The notes below the pieces were generated by a model that ran no database searches, had not been told where the DNA came from, and saw only the letters and a list, made by a program, of their open reading frames with translations. DNA of 6,612 nt. Origin: an uncultured Erysipelotrichaceae bacterium. GTDB lineage: Bacteria > Bacillota_I > Bacilli_A > Erysipelotrichales > Erysipelotrichaceae. The position numbers and the translations under genes are program-made. Location: assembly GCA_900314345.1 (NCBI GenBank), contig OMUX01000327.1, positions 1-6,612 of the forward strand. Direction: 5' to 3'. Below, one piece after another: positions 5,271 through 6,612 of the stretch. The number at the start of each line of letters is the position of its first letter. The stretch's first letter is position 1.

Positions 5271-5638
5271 TCATTGCAGTCTGTGTCATAGCCGTTGTGC
5301 TCGGTGTACGGAAGATGCACAAGCGTACACAGGGCGGCTGCTGTGAACCATCTGACGGTGAAACCGTCAGACGGATCAGACCCAGAGGCCGCAAGAAGGA
5401 TTATCCATATCAGGCGGATCTCAGGATCGACGGCATGATGTGTGACAACTGTGCCGCAAAGGTGGACAATACCTTCAACAGCGAACCAGGCATGATGTGT
5501 GCCACGGATCTTTCCAGCCATACAGCACATCTGTATGCTGAAAGGCAGTTTAAGCGGGCGGAACTGGCAGACATCCTGAGAAAAGCAGGTTCCTATACGC
5601 TGATGGATGTCAGCTGGAAAAAACCTCAGGCGCAATGA
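5243..5638 (+). CDS. Membrane-anchored FeoB-associated-type protein fused to an HMA domain
   Basis: A 131-residue protein. Residues 5-22 form one membrane helix (FISILIIAVCVIAVVLGV), followed by a basic stretch and a Cys pair (C33, C34). This layout is like the short FeoB-associated Cys-rich membrane proteins that end many feo operons. A basic linker (about 43-53) then leads to an HMA domain: YQADLRIDGMMCDNC with Cys67 and Cys70 in the metal loop, and a helix-strand fold to about residue 120. GMMC occurs a second time at 83-86, adding Cys86. The HMA domain should sit on the cytosolic face, tethered near FeoB. The start ATG at 5243 is inside the preceding gene (28-nt overlap) and is preceded by GGAGGG. 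A metal-receiving or metal-checking role at the FeoB exit is inference. Confidence 0.85.
   Translation: MQGNFISILIIAVCVIAVVLGVRKMHKRTQGGCCEPSDGETVRRIRPRGRKKDYPYQADLRIDGMMCDNCAAKVDNTFNSEPGMMCATDLSSHTAHLYAERQFKRAELADILRKAGSYTLMDVSWKKPQAQ
5351..5371 (+). repeat. Perfect 9-bp hairpin inside the fusion gene linker
   Basis: TCTGACGGT (5351-5359) and ACCGTCAGA (5363-5371) are perfect inverted repeats around a GAA loop. The hairpin falls in the linker codons between the membrane helix and the HMA domain. No T-tract follows, so it is not a terminator. It might stabilise or pause the transcript, or mark the fusion joint; it may also be chance. Confidence 0.6.
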
Positions 5639-5657
5639 AAAAATGAAAAATCTTAAG

Positions 5658-5690
5658 AAAAGGCGGAATGATCACAAAATTCCGCTTTTT
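5658..5690 (+). terminator. Rho-independent terminator of the feo operon
   Basis: GCGGAAT (5663-5669) pairs with ATTCCGC (5679-5685), and flanking A-rich and T-rich runs (5658-5662 with 5686-5690) extend the stem. Five T residues end the structure. It lies 20 nt after the last feo accessory gene. Confidence 0.9.
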
Positions 5691-5702
5691 CTTCCGAAAC
5701 TC

Positions 5703-5716
5703 TGTAAACGTTTCCA
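5703..5716 (+). promoter_or_regulatory. Upstream LacI/CcpA-type operator (cre-like)
   Basis: TGTAAACGTTTCCA is a near-palindrome centred on CG. It fits the Bacillota cre consensus except for one base in the right half. An identical 14-mer occurs at 5800-5813, 97 bp downstream on the other side of the promoter, a spacing that would allow DNA looping. Confidence 0.75.
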
Positions 5717-5757
5717 ACAAGAAAAAACAAAAAAGTCAAAAAAATTCATCCGACCTC

Positions 5758-5786
5758 TTGAAATTCTGAAAGGGCATTCATATACT
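5758..5786 (+). promoter_or_regulatory. Sigma-A-type promoter of the sugar-binding protein gene
   Basis: TTGAAA (5758-5763) and TATACT (5781-5786) are separated by 17 bp, and A-rich DNA precedes them (about 5720-5748), as in an UP element. Transcription should start near 5793, just ahead of the tandem operators. Confidence 0.75.
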
Positions 5787-5799
5787 CAAGAATGTAAGC

Positions 5800-5825
5800 T
5801 GTAAACGTTTCCAGTAACGTTTCCA
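5800..5825 (+). promoter_or_regulatory. Tandem LacI/CcpA-type operators just downstream of the transcription start
   Basis: TGTAAACGTTTCCA (5800-5813) repeats the upstream site exactly. It is followed at once by GTAACGTTTCCA (5814-5825), the same 13-base unit with one A missing, so the two are a head-to-tail duplication centred 12 bp apart. Their place just after the start point suits repression by road-block. CcpA or a dedicated LacI-family sugar repressor are the likely binders. Confidence 0.75.
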
Positions 5826-5881
5826 TCCGGAGGCAAAGCAAGGAAACATACAGCTCTTCAATTGAATATCTGGAGGAAGAA

Positions 5882-6612
5882 ATGAACACTAAGAAGTTAT
5901 TCGCAATTGCATTATCTGCTGCAATGCTCGCCGGCTGCGGTTCTTCATCCGCTGCTGCTGCATCTACTGAAGCTGCTTCCACAGAAGCTGCTGCATCCAC
6001 TGAGGCTGCTGCTCCTGCTGCAAGCGGAAGAGTCTATCTGCTGAACTTCAAGCCTGAGACTGATGAAAAGTGGCAGGAACTCGCTGAGACATACAACGAG
6101 CAGCAGGGCGGCAACGTTACAGTCCTGACCGCGGCTGACGGACAGTATGCAACAACAATGCAGTCCGAAATGGCTAAGTCTGCAGACCAGCAGCCGACAA
6201 TCTTCAACATCGGCAACACTGCAGCAGCTCAGACATGGGATGACTACACACTGGATCTCAAGGACACATCCCTCTACAATCATCTGACTGACAAGTCCCT
6301 GGCTGTTGAATACAACGGCAAGGTCGCTGCAGTTGCTAACTGCTATGAGTCCTATGGCATTATCTACAACAAGACAATCCTCGATGCTTACTTCACTCTG
6401 CCGGATGCCAAGGCTTCCAGCGTTGACGATATCAACAGTCTGGATGTTCTCGAAGCTGTCGCTGATGATATCAATGGCCGTATCGATGAACTGAATGAGG
6501 CTCTTGCCGGAACAGCATTTGACGGAACACTGACAGAAGCATTCGCTTCCGCAGGCCTCGATGGTGGTTCTTCCTGGAGATTCTCCGGACATCTTGCCAA
6601 CCTGCCGCTCTA
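5882..6612 (+). CDS. Sugar-type ABC transporter solute-binding lipoprotein, N-terminal 243 residues
   Basis: The ATG at 5882 follows GGAGGA (5872-5877), and the frame stays open to the right edge, so the gene is truncated there. The product has a lipoprotein signal, MNTKKLFAIALSAAMLAGC, with lipobox LAGC and lipidated Cys19. A low-complexity linker of Ser-Thr-Glu-Ala-Ala units (about residues 20-45) follows, which would hold the protein off the membrane. The mature part (GRVYLLNFKPETDEKWQELAE, later YESYGIIYNKTIL) matches the family 1 extracellular solute-binding fold of carbohydrate ABC importers. In those proteins an early strand is followed by a W-x-E-L helix, and a xYGIIYNK-like hinge comes later. 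It should capture an oligosaccharide outside the cell. Permease genes are expected downstream. The cre-like operators fit carbon-source control. Confidence 0.88.
   Translation, partial: MNTKKLFAIALSAAMLAGCGSSSAAAASTEAASTEAAASTEAAAPAASGRVYLLNFKPETDEKWQELAETYNEQQGGNVTVLTAADGQYATTMQSEMAKSADQQPTIFNIGNTAAAQTWDDYTLDLKDTSLYNHLTDKSLAVEYNGKVAAVANCYESYGIIYNKTILDAYFTLPDAKASSVDDINSLDVLEAVADDINGRIDELNEALAGTAFDGTLTEAFASAGLDGGSSWRFSGHLANLPL

Noticed and set aside
5240..5300. A frameshift that would extend the short DtxR-like protein into a full-length regulator
   Set aside because: Neither other frame downstream shows the DtxR dimerisation helices or metal ligands. Instead an independent gene with a membrane helix starts here with its own ribosome site.
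5607..5804. A 65-codon plus-strand frame starting inside the last feo gene
   Set aside because: It reads through the terminator at 5658-5690 and the operator and promoter DNA, is almost all Lys-rich low-complexity sequence, and lacks a ribosome site.
5827..5845. An extra ribosome-like GGAGG upstream of the solute-binding gene, suggesting a leader peptide
   Set aside because: No ATG follows at a usable distance, and the only nearby TTG frame ends after a few codons, so a leader peptide is not supported.
5945..6592. A 215-codon minus-strand open frame opposite the solute-binding protein
   Set aside because: The Ser/Cys-rich translation is the mirror of the Ala/Glu-rich coding strand. The plus strand has a lipobox, a ribosome site and a promoter.

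Overview
The window looks like a piece of a low- to mid-GC Bacillota chromosome, probably an anaerobic gut-type Firmicute. An Erysipelotrichia- or Clostridia-like member is my guess. The supporting signs are strong AGGAGG-type ribosome sites, TTGACA/TATACT-type promoters, short-stem terminators with T-tracts, cre-like sugar operators, and a clostridial-style Feo operon with two FeoA genes. All supported genes are on the + strand. No rRNA, tRNA, CRISPR array or insertion sequence was seen.

Layout. Bases 1-156 are the 3' end of a histidine-biosynthesis gene (HisE-like), closed by a terminator. Bases 182-565 appear to be a decayed stretch. It holds the N-terminal stub of an extradiol (DODA/LigB-like) dioxygenase and an unidentified C-terminal-looking fragment. 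Bases 566-1723 encode a complete MFS transporter of the LacY/MFS_1-like type, followed by a strong terminator.

The centre (1841-5690) is a self-contained ferrous-iron uptake operon. A TTGACA-N16-TATACT promoter is overlaid by two copies of GTTAGT-N8-ACTAAC exactly 24 bp apart. Seven tightly packed genes follow: feoA-type 1, feoA-type 2, feoB, a 44-residue single-pass membrane protein overlapping feoB by ATGA, an HMA (GMxCxxC) metal-binding protein, a short DtxR/MntR-like winged-helix protein that stops after the DNA-binding domain, and a membrane-anchored protein fusing a FeoB-associated-type N-terminus to a second HMA domain. A terminator closes the unit. FeoB should move Fe(II) inward with the help of the FeoA proteins. 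The three downstream small metal-binding or membrane proteins and the stripped-down regulator look like accessory parts for handling the metal at the inner face of the pump and for control. That role is inference.

From 5691 a separate transcription unit begins. It has a promoter flanked by three LacI/CcpA-like operators and a sugar-type ABC-transporter solute-binding lipoprotein that runs off the right edge.

The parts most worth attention are the Feo accessory block (4555-5638) and the double operator in front of it.
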